A stretch of 64,000 nucleotides of DNA from Oscillospiraceae bacterium (GCA_017473225.1 JAFUMG010000043.1:1-64000); one strand, 5' to 3'; counted from the stretch's first letter, positions 19,958 through 28,335 are shown. Program-made: numbers and translations. Notes: generated from the sequence alone by a model not told the origin.

Positions 19958-19986
19958 ACTTTACCAGTTCCGGCCAGGAAAGTCAA
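19958..19986 (-). promoter_or_regulatory. Promoter of the DUF2500-asnA unit
   Basis: Minus-strand TTGACT (19981-19986) and TAAAGT (19958-19963) are 17 bp apart. Confidence 0.65.
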
Positions 19987-20003
19987 TCGTCTTTGTGCAA
20001 AAG

Positions 20004-20029
20004 ACTGCCGCTCCGTCGGGAGCGGCAGT
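20004..20029 (-). terminator. Terminator after the MOSC gene
   Basis: An 11-bp perfect stem (20004-20014 with 20019-20029) is followed on the minus strand by CTTTTG. Confidence 0.72.
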
Positions 20030-20062
20030 TTGTGGAATTCCGACAACAGCCGCCGGTCTTTT

Positions 20063-20491
20063 TCACAGCACCGTCACAGGATCTCCGGCACGGATCACGC
20101 CTTCCTCCAGAACGATGGTAAAAATCCCCTCCCGGGGCATGACGCAGTCGCCCACCTGCTGCCGGATGGCGCAGTGGGCGTGGCACTCCTTGCCGATCTG
20201 GGTCACTTCCAGCAGCGCTTCGCCAATTCGCAGCTGGGCGCCCACCGGGAGCTCATACAGGACCAGCCCCTCGGTCAGGATATTCTCCGCGAAGGCGCCG
20301 ACGGGGATATCCGGGAATGCCTTCCGCATTTTTTCCACACTTTCCGTTCCCAGAAGGCTGACCTGCCGGTGCCAGTTTCCGGCGTGGGCGTCGCCCACGA
20401 TGCCATGGTCCTTCCGCAGCCGGATCTCTGACACCTCATGCTTCTGGGTACCCTTTTTCTCGCTGACGCATACCGCGATGACTTTTGCCAT
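20063..20491 (-). CDS. MOSC domain protein
   Basis: The 142-residue protein is a stand-alone MOSC domain: GIVGDAHAGNWHRQVSLLG near residues 31-49 and the conserved cysteine region IGKECHAHCAI near 100-110. MOSC domains, related to the C terminus of molybdenum cofactor sulfurase, are thought to handle sulfur for Mo/W cofactors. No molybdenum cofactor genes are nearby, so its substrate cannot be named. The start follows GGAGCTTCAA, and an independent promoter lies upstream. Confidence 0.88.
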   Translation of the reverse strand: MAKVIAVCVSEKKGTQKHEVSEIRLRKDHGIVGDAHAGNWHRQVSLLGTESVEKMRKAFPDIPVGAFAENILTEGLVLYELPVGAQLRIGEALLEVTQIGKECHAHCAIRQQVGDCVMPREGIFTIVLEEGVIRAGDPVTVL

Positions 20492-20536
20492 TTGAAGCTC
20501 CTCCGTTTAATTCCAACCGATTTGATAGGTATTTGG

Positions 20537-20565
20537 ATCATAGCACATAAAGCCTACCGCGTCAA
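20537..20565 (-). promoter_or_regulatory. Promoter of the MOSC gene
   Basis: Minus-strand TTGACG (20560-20565) and TATGAT (20537-20542) are 17 bp apart. Confidence 0.75.
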
Positions 20566-20583
20566 TAGGAATTAATATATCCC

Positions 20584-22731
20584 TCAGATGGCAAGGAACT
20601 CCAGCTTCACCCCGGCGCCGAAGGTCCTGGGGGTCACCATACTGTCAAACTGAACGATGTAGCCCTCCTGGCCCCGGGGGATACCGATGACCTTTCCCTC
20701 GCCGAAAACGGGATGCCGGACCCGTTTCCCAACGGCATCGTTCTGTTTTTGGGGCGGCTGGGCCAGATCCTCAGTCTTGCGGATGTGGTCCATGGCATCC
20801 TCGACCAGGTCCGGGTCCAGGGGCACCGCATAGTCCAGATTCTCTTTCTCCGCATTGAAGAGGAACCGGCTGGGATAGCGGAAGGAGCCGTCATAATTGG
20901 TCCCCGCCGCGTCGGAGAGGAACAGCCGGTCCCTCGCCCGGGTAAAGGCCACATAGGCAAGCCGCCGCTCTTCTTCCAGCTTTTCCCGGGTGTTGGCCCG
21001 TTTCCCGGGGAATATTCCCTCGGACAGGCCGCAGAGGAACACCACCGGAAATTCCAGGCCCTTGGCCGCGTGGACGGTCATCAGCTTCACCGCCTGGGCC
21101 CGCTCCGTCTGGTCCATGTTGGTAAAGAGCGCCGCGTGGTCCAGGTAATTGCCCAGGCTGACCTCCTCCCCCGCCTTGCGCTGGAAGTCATAGATGGCCT
21201 GCTTCAATTCCGCCAGGTTGTCGAGCCGTTCCTCCTCGCCGGAGGAGCGGAGCATCTCCTCATAGCCGCTTTCACTCAAAACGCCGCTGAGCAGGTCTGT
21301 CAGATCCATTCCATCGAAGATCGCCCTGTACTTTTCGATGAGCCGCACATATTCCCTGGCCCGGCTGCGGCGGAACAGGTCCGTTTCCAGGCTGGCCAGC
21401 AGCGCCTCATACAGATTACAGCGGTTCAGCTCCGCGTATTCCTTCAGGGCCCGGATCCGGGTCCTGCCGACGCCACGGCGGGGCTCGTTGACAGTCCGCA
21501 GGAAGCTGACATCATCCCCGGAATAGATCATCCGCAGATAGCAGAGAATATCCTTGATCTCCTTGCGCTTGTAGAATTCCACGCCGGAGTAGAGGACGTA
21601 GGGGATCTTGCTGCGGATCAGGGATTCCTCCAGGGCCCGGGAGACGTAATGGGCCCGGTAGAGAACGCCCATTTTCGAGTAAGCCATGCCGCCCTCGTGC
21701 ATCGCCCGCATCTGGGCGGTGACCCAGTCCGCTTCCAGCTGGCTGGTTTTAGCGTGGAAATACAGGGGCTTCCGGGCATCGGGACGGACCGGGGTCAGCT
21801 GCTTTTTCAGACGCTCCCTGTTCTTGTCGATCAGGGCGTTGGAGGCGGTCAGGATCTGGGGTACGGAGCGGTAATTGGTATTTAAATAGATGGTTTTGAC
21901 ATGCTCATGGCGGCTGTCGAATTCCAGGATGAATTTCACATCCGCCCCCCGCCAGGTGTAGATGGTCTGGTCCGGGTCCCCCACCACGAAAAGATTCCTG
22001 TGGTAGCCCGACAGGATATCCGCCAGGGCGTACTGGTCCTTGTCGATATCCTGAAATTCATCCACCATGATGTATTCCAGCCGCTGCTGCCACTTCTCCC
22101 GGGTAGCCCGGTCGTGCTCCAGGATGTAAAGGGCAAAGTACACCAGATCGTCAAAATCCAGGCCGTAGCATTTGCGCTGCTCGTAGAAATAGCGGTACAT
22201 GACCTTGTCCTTCAGGGTACTTGCGGACTCCACCAGCTCCAGAATGTGGTCGATATTCGGGTCGATCAGCGTTTTGACATAACCCCGGCCGCCCTTGCGC
22301 CAGCCGATGTGGTCCACCGCTTCCCGGATGGTCATATCCCGGCTGGTGATGCCCAGATCCTCAAAAACGGTGCGCAGCATGGCCTCCTTGTCCTCCTCGT
22401 CCAGGACGATGAAGGTGGTGGGATACCCGACCACATGGCAGTCCTCTTTCAGAAGGCCCACGCAGAAGCCGTGGAAGGTGGTGATGCGGCCCAGATCCTG
22501 GTCCGGCAGCTGCTTTCGGATGCGCTTTTTCATCTCCGCCGCGGCCTTGTTGTTGAAGGTGACGCAGAGGATATTAGCTGTGGAAATGCCCAGCATTTCC
22601 ACCAGATACATATACCTCGCGGTCAGTGTTTTCGTTTTTCCCGAGCCGGCGCCCGCCACCACACGGATGAAGCCCTCCGTAGTGGTCGCCGCCTCGTATT
22701 GCTCCCGGTTCAGTTCCTTTAAGTAATCCAT
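20584..22731 (-). CDS. pcrA: PcrA/UvrD-type ATP-dependent DNA helicase
   Basis: Superfamily 1 3'-5' helicase for DNA repair and removal of protein roadblocks. The 715-residue protein has the SF1 motifs in order: Walker A VAGAGSGKTKTL, VTFNNKAAAEMKKRI (Ia), VDEFQDIDKDQY (II), VGDPDQTIYTWRGA (III), and the C-terminal MTVHAAKGLEFPVVFLCGL (V) and RRLAYVAFTRARDRL (VI). A C-terminal Tudor-like tail (RVRHPVFGEGKVIG) matches PcrA. The start at 22731 is preferred over 22740 because the G-rich ribosome site abuts the latter. It is divergent from the aro operon. Confidence 0.93.
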   Translation of the reverse strand: MDYLKELNREQYEAATTTEGFIRVVAGAGSGKTKTLTARYMYLVEMLGISTANILCVTFNNKAAAEMKKRIRKQLPDQDLGRITTFHGFCVGLLKEDCHVVGYPTTFIVLDEEDKEAMLRTVFEDLGITSRDMTIREAVDHIGWRKGGRGYVKTLIDPNIDHILELVESASTLKDKVMYRYFYEQRKCYGLDFDDLVYFALYILEHDRATREKWQQRLEYIMVDEFQDIDKDQYALADILSGYHRNLFVVGDPDQTIYTWRGADVKFILEFDSRHEHVKTIYLNTNYRSVPQILTASNALIDKNRERLKKQLTPVRPDARKPLYFHAKTSQLEADWVTAQMRAMHEGGMAYSKMGVLYRAHYVSRALEESLIRSKIPYVLYSGVEFYKRKEIKDILCYLRMIYSGDDVSFLRTVNEPRRGVGRTRIRALKEYAELNRCNLYEALLASLETDLFRRSRAREYVRLIEKYRAIFDGMDLTDLLSGVLSESGYEEMLRSSGEEERLDNLAELKQAIYDFQRKAGEEVSLGNYLDHAALFTNMDQTERAQAVKLMTVHAAKGLEFPVVFLCGLSEGIFPGKRANTREKLEEERRLAYVAFTRARDRLFLSDAAGTNYDGSFRYPSRFLFNAEKENLDYAVPLDPDLVEDAMDHIRKTEDLAQPPQKQNDAVGKRVRHPVFGEGKVIGIPRGQEGYIVQFDSMVTPRTFGAGVKLEFLAI

Positions 22732-22856
22732 AGCTGCCATCCCCCTTTATTATCAGGATCATAGCATCCTTTCGGTCCAATAAAACGGGTACAATTAAAT
22801 TTGGTACGCCGCCGACAGGAACTGGTAAAAAATATCAGTTTTACCCGGATTCCCTC

Positions 22857-22885
22857 TTGCATTTTTCCGTGTACCGTGGTACAAT
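22857..22885 (+). promoter_or_regulatory. Sigma-A promoter of the aro operon
   Basis: TTGCAT (22857-22862) and TACAAT (22880-22885) are 17 bp apart, placing the start of transcription at about 22892, just before the leader peptide. Confidence 0.85.
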
Positions 22886-22915
22886 GTCCACAGCTACTGT
22901 ACTGGGAGGCTAATT

Positions 22916-22978
22916 ATGGTCAATTCCGTCGTCAAGTTTTACTTTAGCTACTATTACTTTTTTACCCGTAAAAAGTAA
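22916..22978 (+). CDS. Tyr/Phe-rich leader peptide of the aro operon
   Basis: A 20-codon ORF reads MVNSVVKFYFSYYYFFTRKK, then TAA. Four Phe (all TTT) and four Tyr codons fall in codons 8-16. GGGAGG (22904-22909) lies six bases upstream of the ATG, and the sigma-A promoter ends 30 bases before it. A perfect 12-bp inverted repeat (22951-22962 with 22970-22981) spans the Tyr-Tyr-Phe-Phe codons and the stop. The layout is that of a ribosome-stalling attenuator leader, in which scarcity of charged tRNA-Tyr/Phe would halt the ribosome and change the RNA fold ahead of the downstream terminator. The peptide itself probably has no other job. Confidence 0.85.
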   Translation: MVNSVVKFYFSYYYFFTRKK

Positions 22979-22980
22979 TA

Positions 22981-23048
22981 GCGATTTGTGCTGCAGTAAA
23001 ATAACAGGAGCTGAAAAGATGTATTTTTAAGCGCTGCAACGAGATCGC
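22981..23048 (+). promoter_or_regulatory. Candidate antiterminator pairing
   Basis: GCGAT (22981-22985) can pair with ATCGC (23044-23048), and TGCAG (22992-22996) with CTGCA (23034-23038), with further pairs possible between. This would sequester the left arm of the terminator. A ribosome stopped at the leader stop codon would cover 22981-22990 and prevent it; one stalled on the Tyr/Phe codons would not. Confidence 0.6.
23019..23030 (+). CDS. Mini-ORF Met-Tyr-Phe-stop in the aro leader
   Basis: ATG TAT TTT TAA has its own ribosome site AGGAG (23006-23010) eight bases upstream, and its stop directly abuts the terminator hairpin at 23031. Both sense codons after ATG are for the pathway's end products. 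A ribosome held here would cover the terminator's left arm. It may be functional or coincidental. Confidence 0.5.
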   Translation: MYF

Positions 23049-23068
23049 CTCGGTGCAGCGCCTTTTTT
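23031..23068 (+). terminator. Attenuator terminator of the aro operon
   Basis: A 13-bp stem with one mismatch (23031-23043 with 23049-23061), loop ATCGC, is followed by six T (23063-23068). It lies upstream of the aroF ribosome site, so it must be read through for expression of the operon. Confidence 0.9.
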
Positions 23069-23085
23069 GTAAGGAGAGATAAGTT

Positions 23086-24087
23086 ATGATCGCAGTATTG
23101 AAGCACGGTACCACTCCCGAACAGACCCAGCATCTGATCGACTGGCTGAAGCGGATGAATCTGGACGTCCATGTCTCCGAAGGTCAGGAGATCACCATTC
23201 TGGGCCTCATCGGCGACACCAGCCGCGTGGACATGGAACTGCTGAAGAGCCTGGAGATCGTAGAGACCGTCAAGCGTGTGTCCGAGCCCTTCAAGCAGGC
23301 CAACCGGAAATTTCACCCCAAGGACACCATCATTGAGATCGGCAACGCCCGCATCGGCGGCGGCTATTTCGCCATGATCGCCGGCCCCTGCTCCGTGGAA
23401 TCCGAGGAGCAGATCATCGAGGTGGCCCAGGCGGTGAAGGAGTCCGGCGCGGATATCCTCCGGGGCGGCGCCTTCAAGCCCCGCACCTCTCCCTACGCCT
23501 TCCAGGGCATGAAGGGCGAGGGCATCAAGCTGCTGCTGAAGGCCAAGGAAGCCACCGGCCTGCCCATCATCACCGAGCTGATGAACATCAACGATCTGGA
23601 CCTCTTCGCCGACGTGGACATCATCCAGATCGGCGCGAGAAATATGCAGAACTTCGACCTGCTGAAGGAGATCGGCCGGTCCAAGACCCCCATCCTGCTC
23701 AAGCGAGGTCTGGCCAACACCTTCCAGGAGCTGCTGATGAGCGCGGAATACATCATGAGCGAGGGCAACGAGAACGTGATCCTCTGCGAGCGCGGCATCC
23801 GCACCTTCGAGACCTACACCCGCAATACCCTGGACCTGTCCGCCGTCCCCGCCCTGCATGAGCTGAGCCATCTGCCCGTGGTCATCGACCCCAGCCATGC
23901 CACCGGCAAGGTCAAGATGGTGCCCTCCATGGCTGTCGCCGCCGCTGCCGCCGGCGCTGACGGCATCATGGTGGAGGTCCACAACAATCCCGCCTGCGCC
24001 CTGTGCGACGGCGCCCAGTCCCTGACCCCCGCCCAGTTTGACGATGTGGCGCACCGGGTCCGCAAAGTCCGGGAGGCGATCCTGTGA
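23086..24087 (+). CDS. aroF: 3-deoxy-7-phosphoheptulonate synthase (DAHP synthase, AroA/KDOPS type)
   Basis: First step of the shikimate pathway: PEP plus erythrose-4-phosphate to DAHP. The 333-residue product belongs to the type I-beta family. It has an N-terminal ferredoxin-like regulatory domain (about 1-70) then the barrel with AGPCSVES near residue 98, LRGGAFKPRTSPYAFQG, KRG and VIDPSHATGK. The ferredoxin-like domain mediates feedback inhibition in Thermotoga-type enzymes. AAGGAG precedes the ATG. It is the first structural gene after the Tyr/Phe attenuator and overlaps tyrA by 4 bases. Confidence 0.96.
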   Translation: MIAVLKHGTTPEQTQHLIDWLKRMNLDVHVSEGQEITILGLIGDTSRVDMELLKSLEIVETVKRVSEPFKQANRKFHPKDTIIEIGNARIGGGYFAMIAGPCSVESEEQIIEVAQAVKESGADILRGGAFKPRTSPYAFQGMKGEGIKLLLKAKEATGLPIITELMNINDLDLFADVDIIQIGARNMQNFDLLKEIGRSKTPILLKRGLANTFQELLMSAEYIMSEGNENVILCERGIRTFETYTRNTLDLSAVPALHELSHLPVVIDPSHATGKVKMVPSMAVAAAAAGADGIMVEVHNNPACALCDGAQSLTPAQFDDVAHRVRKVREAIL

Positions 24088-24914
24088 CCGTCGGTATTCT
24101 GGGTCTCGGCCTGATCGGCGGCAGTCTGGCCAGAGCCTACGCCATCGAAGGACACACCGTTTACGCCACCCAGCGAAATGAGAGCATGCTCTCCTTCGCC
24201 ATGCTGGCAGGCGCTGTCCACGGAAAACTGAATGAAGAAACCATCCCCCAGTGTGATCTGATCCTGCTTGCCATCTACCCCGGCGGCAGCGCCGCGTGGC
24301 TGGAACAGAATGCCCATCTGGTGTCAAAGGATGCCCTGGTCATCGACTGCTGCGGCATCAAGCGGGAGATCTGCCAGCGGTGCTTCCCCCTGGCGGAAAA
24401 ATACGGCTTTACCTTCGTGGGCGGCCACCCCATGGCCGGCTCCCAGTTCTCCGGCTTCAAGTACAGCCGGGCCACTCTCTTCCGGGGCCAGCCCATGGTG
24501 CTGGTGCCTCCCCGGTTCGACGACATGGAGCTGCTGGACCGGTGCAAGACCGCCCTGGCCCCCTGTGAATTCGGCACCTTCTCCGTCACCACGGCGGAGG
24601 ACCACGACCGGATGATCGCCTTCACCTCCCAGATGCCCCATATCCTCAGCAACGCCTTCATCAAGTCCCCCACCGCCGGAAGCCACAAGGGCTTCTCCGC
24701 CGGCAGCTATAAGGACCTGACGAGAGTCGCTTGGCTGAACGCCCCCATGTGGGCGGAGCTCTTTATGGAAAACAAGGACAACGTCCTGTCCGAGCTGGAC
24801 TTTTATATCAACAGCCTCAGCGCCTACCGGGACGCCATCGCGAAGGATGATACCGAAGCTCTCACCGCGCTGCTGGAGGAAGGCAAGCGCCGCAAGGAGG
24901 AGGTTGACGGATGA
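24084..24914 (+). CDS. tyrA: Prephenate dehydrogenase
   Basis: Oxidative decarboxylation of prephenate to 4-hydroxyphenylpyruvate, the tyrosine branch. The 276-residue product has the NAD-binding GLGLIGGSLARAY at residues 5-17, GGHPMAGS near 113-120 and the C-terminal helical dimer domain. There is no ACT domain, so allosteric feedback by Tyr would need another route. The start is GTG at 24084, overlapping the aroF stop (GTGA), which implies translational coupling. It overlaps aroB by 4 bases. Confidence 0.95.
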   Translation: MTVGILGLGLIGGSLARAYAIEGHTVYATQRNESMLSFAMLAGAVHGKLNEETIPQCDLILLAIYPGGSAAWLEQNAHLVSKDALVIDCCGIKREICQRCFPLAEKYGFTFVGGHPMAGSQFSGFKYSRATLFRGQPMVLVPPRFDDMELLDRCKTALAPCEFGTFSVTTAEDHDRMIAFTSQMPHILSNAFIKSPTAGSHKGFSAGSYKDLTRVAWLNAPMWAELFMENKDNVLSELDFYINSLSAYRDAIAKDDTEALTALLEEGKRRKEEVDG

Positions 24915-25963
24915 GGACCGTCCATGTAAAAGCTTCCAGAAGCTATGATGTGCTCATCGGCAGCGGTCTGCTCCCCACCATCGGCAGCCACGCGGCTGCA
25001 ATGGGCAAGGTAAAAAAGGTCTGCATCGTCAGCGAGACCAATGTCTGGCCCCTTTACGGGGAAGCCACCAAAAACAGCCTGCTGGATGCAGGTCTGGAGG
25101 TCGTGGAATTTATCTTTCCCGCCGGAGAAGCCAGCAAAAACGGCGAGACTTACCTTTCCCTGCTGAATTTCCTGGCCGAAAACCGGCTGACCCGGACTGA
25201 TCTCATCGTCGCCCTGGGCGGCGGTGTGGTGGGTGATCTGGCAGGCTTCGCCGCCGCCACCTATCTGCGGGGCATCCCCTTTATCCAGGTGCCCACCACC
25301 CTACTGGCAGCTGTGGACTCCTCCGTCGGCGGCAAGACCGCCATCGACCTGCCGGCCGGCAAGAATCTGGCGGGAGCCTTCTACCAGCCCAGTCTGGTGC
25401 TCTGCGATATCAATACGCTGGATACCCTCCCGGAGCATATCTTCCGGGACGGCTGCGCCGAGGTCATCAAGTACGGCATCCTCTATGATCCCGCCCTCTT
25501 TGCCCATCTGCTGGAGCGGGGGCTGGAATTCGACCGGGAAGCCGTCGTCACCCGCTGTGTCGAGCTGAAGCGGGATGTGGTGGCCGAGGATGAATTCGAC
25601 ACCGGCGCCAGAATGCGGCTGAACCTGGGCCACACCGTGGGCCACGGCATCGAAGCCCAGTCCCATTTTGAAATTTCCCACGGCAGCGCCGTGGCCATGG
25701 GCACCGCCATCGTCACCCGGGCCGGCGCCGCTTACGGCATCTGCGGCGCTGACACCCGGGACGCGGTCCTGGAGGTGCTGGAAAAATTCGGCCTTCCGCT
25801 GCACTGCAGCTATTCCGCCGAGGCACTCTACCGTTCCGCCCTGTCGGACAAAAAGCGCAGCGGCGGCACCGTGAATCTCATCATCCCGGAGCGCGTCGGC
25901 TTCTGCCGCATCGCCCCCACCCCTGTGGAAAAAATCCAATCCTTTATCGAGGCAGGTCTCTGA
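24911..25963 (+). CDS. aroB: 3-dehydroquinate synthase
   Basis: AroB cyclises DAHP to 3-dehydroquinate using NAD and a divalent metal. The 350-residue product is of normal length, with GGGVVGDLAGFAAATYLRGIPFIQVPTTLLA, DSSVGGKTAID, and metal ligands in RLNLGHTVGHGIE. The ATGA overlap with tyrA indicates coupling. One base separates it from aroA. Confidence 0.97.
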   Translation: MRTVHVKASRSYDVLIGSGLLPTIGSHAAAMGKVKKVCIVSETNVWPLYGEATKNSLLDAGLEVVEFIFPAGEASKNGETYLSLLNFLAENRLTRTDLIVALGGGVVGDLAGFAAATYLRGIPFIQVPTTLLAAVDSSVGGKTAIDLPAGKNLAGAFYQPSLVLCDINTLDTLPEHIFRDGCAEVIKYGILYDPALFAHLLERGLEFDREAVVTRCVELKRDVVAEDEFDTGARMRLNLGHTVGHGIEAQSHFEISHGSAVAMGTAIVTRAGAAYGICGADTRDAVLEVLEKFGLPLHCSYSAEALYRSALSDKKRSGGTVNLIIPERVGFCRIAPTPVEKIQSFIEAGL

Positions 25964-25964
25964 T

Positions 25965-27221
25965 ATGGATATTACAATACGACCGGGAAAGCTCCGCGGT
26001 ACTGTCACCGCAATTCCCTCCAAATCCCAGGCCCACCGGCTGCTGATCTGTGCCGCCTTCGCGGACGCGCCCACGGAGCTCATCTGCCCCGAAACCAACC
26101 GGGACATCGAAGCCACCGCGGACTGCCTGAACGCCCTGGGCGCACGCATCACCAGGACCGATACCGGCTACCGGTGCGAGCCCATCCGGGAGCTGCCCGG
26201 GGAAGCGGTGCTGAACTGCTGCGAAAGCGGCTCTACCTTGCGCTTCATGCTCCCCATCGCAGGCGCACTGGGTGTGGATACCGTGTTTCAGATGGCGGGC
26301 AGACTCCCCCAGCGTCCCCTTTCCCCCCTGTGGGAGGAGATGGAGCGCATGGGCTGCCGTCTGACCCGCCCCACCGCGGATACCATCCGCTGCCAGGGCA
26401 AGCTGAAAGCAGGAGAATACACCATCAGCGGCGGCGTATCCAGCCAGTTTATCACCGGCCTGCTCTTCGCCCAGTCCCTGATCCCCGGCAGGAGCCATCT
26501 GGAAGTCACCGGCAGGATCGAATCCAAGCCCTACATCGACATGACCCAGAAGGCCATGGCCCTCTTCGAAGCGCCCCGTTACCATTCCCCCGGCACCATC
26601 ACCGTGGAGGGCGACTGGAGCAACGGCGCCTTCTTCCTGGCGGCAAAGGCACTGGGAAATGAGGTGGATGTGGAGAATCTGGATCCCGATTCTCCCCAGG
26701 GCGACCGGGCGGCGGCCCGGATCCTCCCCACCATGAAGCAGTTCACCACCATTGACGCCGCGGATATCCCCGATCTGGTGCCCATTCTCGTCATCACGGC
26801 GGGGGCGAAGTCCGGCGCAGCATTTCACAACATCCAGCGTCTGCGGATCAAGGAGTCTGACCGGGTGGCCTCCACCATCGCCATGATCGAAGCCCTGGGC
26901 GGCAAGGCGGAAGCCACGGAAGATACCCTGACAGTCTGGGGCACCGGCTACCTGGGCGGCACCGTGGACGCCCAGAACGACCACCGCATCGCCATGTCCG
27001 CCGCCATCGCGGCCACGGTCTGCGCCGGGCCCGTCACCATTCTGGGCGCGGAGTGCGTCAAAAAGTCCTACCCCAAATTCTGGGAGGAATATGAGCGTCT
27101 GTCCCAAAACACATGTCATTCCGAGCCAGTGCTCACACTGGCGTGGGAATCTCCCAAGATCGACAGCCAGTCTGAAAAATCAGGAGATTGCCACACCAGT
27201 CTGCGGACTGGTTCGCAATGA
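25965..27221 (+). CDS. aroA: 3-phosphoshikimate 1-carboxyvinyltransferase (EPSP synthase) with repeat-encoded tail
   Basis: EPSP synthase joins PEP to shikimate-3-phosphate. Of 418 residues, about 1-383 are the complete enzyme: IPSKSQAHRLLI at the N terminus, CGAS-type site CESGSTLRFMLPI, LRIKESDR and the end KKSYPKFWEEYERLSQ, which aligns with the normal C terminus. Residues from about 384 to 418 are encoded by a 108-bp inverted-repeat element, whose right end also supplies the TGA stop. The tail is Ser/Thr-rich and unlikely to fold; the catalytic part looks intact. It lies 1 base after aroB and 21 bases before aroC. Confidence 0.95.
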   Translation: MDITIRPGKLRGTVTAIPSKSQAHRLLICAAFADAPTELICPETNRDIEATADCLNALGARITRTDTGYRCEPIRELPGEAVLNCCESGSTLRFMLPIAGALGVDTVFQMAGRLPQRPLSPLWEEMERMGCRLTRPTADTIRCQGKLKAGEYTISGGVSSQFITGLLFAQSLIPGRSHLEVTGRIESKPYIDMTQKAMALFEAPRYHSPGTITVEGDWSNGAFFLAAKALGNEVDVENLDPDSPQGDRAAARILPTMKQFTTIDAADIPDLVPILVITAGAKSGAAFHNIQRLRIKESDRVASTIAMIEALGGKAEATEDTLTVWGTGYLGGTVDAQNDHRIAMSAAIAATVCAGPVTILGAECVKKSYPKFWEEYERLSQNTCHSEPVLTLAWESPKIDSQSEKSGDCHTSLRTGSQ

Positions 27222-27222
27222 C
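27115..27222. repeat. Inverted-repeat element (GTCATT-ended) inside the 3' end of aroA
   Basis: Two 40-bp arms (27115-27154 and 27183-27222) are inverted copies with seven mismatches, ending gtcatt...aatgac. It is a MITE-like palindrome related to the copy at 54937-55127. The aroA frame runs through all of it. Confidence 0.85.
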
Positions 27223-27242
27223 AGCATTTTAGGGAGGAATTT

Positions 27243-28334
27243 ATGAGTTCTACCTACGGTGAAAATTTAAAATTATCCATTTTTGGCCAGTCCCACGGTC
27301 CTGCCATTGGCATGACGCTGGACGGAATCCCGGCAGGACTTCCCGTTGATCCGGACAAGCTTCAGGAATTCCTGAACCGCCGGGCTCCGGGCCAGAACGA
27401 CTGGTCCACGCCCCGCCGGGAGGAGGACCGGCCCGAATTTCTGGCGGGACTGCTGGACGGCTATACCTGCGGCGCGCCCATCGCCGCCGTCATCCATAAC
27501 AAGAACACCCGCTCCGGGGATTACGCCAACCTGAAGGACTGCCCCCGGCCCGGTCACGCGGACTACACCGCCCAGGTCAAGTACGGCGGCTTCCAGGACG
27601 CCGCCGGCGGCGGACATTTCTCCGGCCGGCTGACGGCACCCCTGTGCATCGCAGGCGGACTGTGCAAGCAGTGGCTGGAGGAAATGGGCATCAAAATCGG
27701 CGCCCACATACTCGCCATCGGCGAATGCGGCGACCGGTATTTCGATCCCATGGACCCGGAACTGGAAACTGTCGGCACCGACTTTCCGGTTCTCAACCCT
27801 GATTCTGGCGCGGCCATGCGGGACTTTATCGCCCAGGCCAGAGCCGCCGGGGACAGTGTCGGCGGCATCATAGAATGCGCCGTCACCGGCCTGCCTGCCG
27901 GCATCGGGGAGCCCATGTTTGGCGGCGTGGAGAGCCGCATCGCCCAGATCGTTTACGGTATTCCCGCCGTGAAAGGCGTGGAATTCGGCATCGGATTTGA
28001 CACGGTCTGCGTCCCAGGCAGTCAAAGCAACGATGATTTCGCCGTTGTGGATGGAAGGATCGTCACCCTGACCAACAACGCCGGCGGCATTCAGGGCGGC
28101 ATCACCAACGGTATGCCCCTGATCTTCTCCGCCGCCCTCAAGCCCACCCCCTCCATCTCCCGCCCCCAGCAGAGCGTTTCCCTCTCCAAAATGGAAGAAC
28201 AAGCTTTGGAGATCAAGGGCCGTCACGACCCCTGTATCGTTCCCCGGGCCGTCCCGGTCATCGAAGCCGCCGCGGCCATCGCAATTTACGACATGATCCT
28301 GGGCAACACCCAGACTGACAGGAGGAAAAATTAA
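27243..28334 (+). CDS. aroC: Chorismate synthase
   Basis: AroC converts EPSP to chorismate with reduced flavin. The 363-residue product is typical. It starts SSTYGENLKLSIFGQSHGPAIG and contains GRLTAPLCIAGGL, NNAGGIQGGITNG and the C-terminal RHDPCIVPRAVPVIEA, all family signatures. AGGGAGG lies ahead of the ATG at 27243. It is followed 1 base later by pheA. Confidence 0.97.
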   Translation: MSSTYGENLKLSIFGQSHGPAIGMTLDGIPAGLPVDPDKLQEFLNRRAPGQNDWSTPRREEDRPEFLAGLLDGYTCGAPIAAVIHNKNTRSGDYANLKDCPRPGHADYTAQVKYGGFQDAAGGGHFSGRLTAPLCIAGGLCKQWLEEMGIKIGAHILAIGECGDRYFDPMDPELETVGTDFPVLNPDSGAAMRDFIAQARAAGDSVGGIIECAVTGLPAGIGEPMFGGVESRIAQIVYGIPAVKGVEFGIGFDTVCVPGSQSNDDFAVVDGRIVTLTNNAGGIQGGITNGMPLIFSAALKPTPSISRPQQSVSLSKMEEQALEIKGRHDPCIVPRAVPVIEAAAAIAIYDMILGNTQTDRRKN

Positions 28335-28335
28335 C

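Noticed and set aside
18107..20431. Plus-strand open frame across asnA and MOSC genes
   Set aside because: It spans several well-supported minus-strand genes and intergenic signals.
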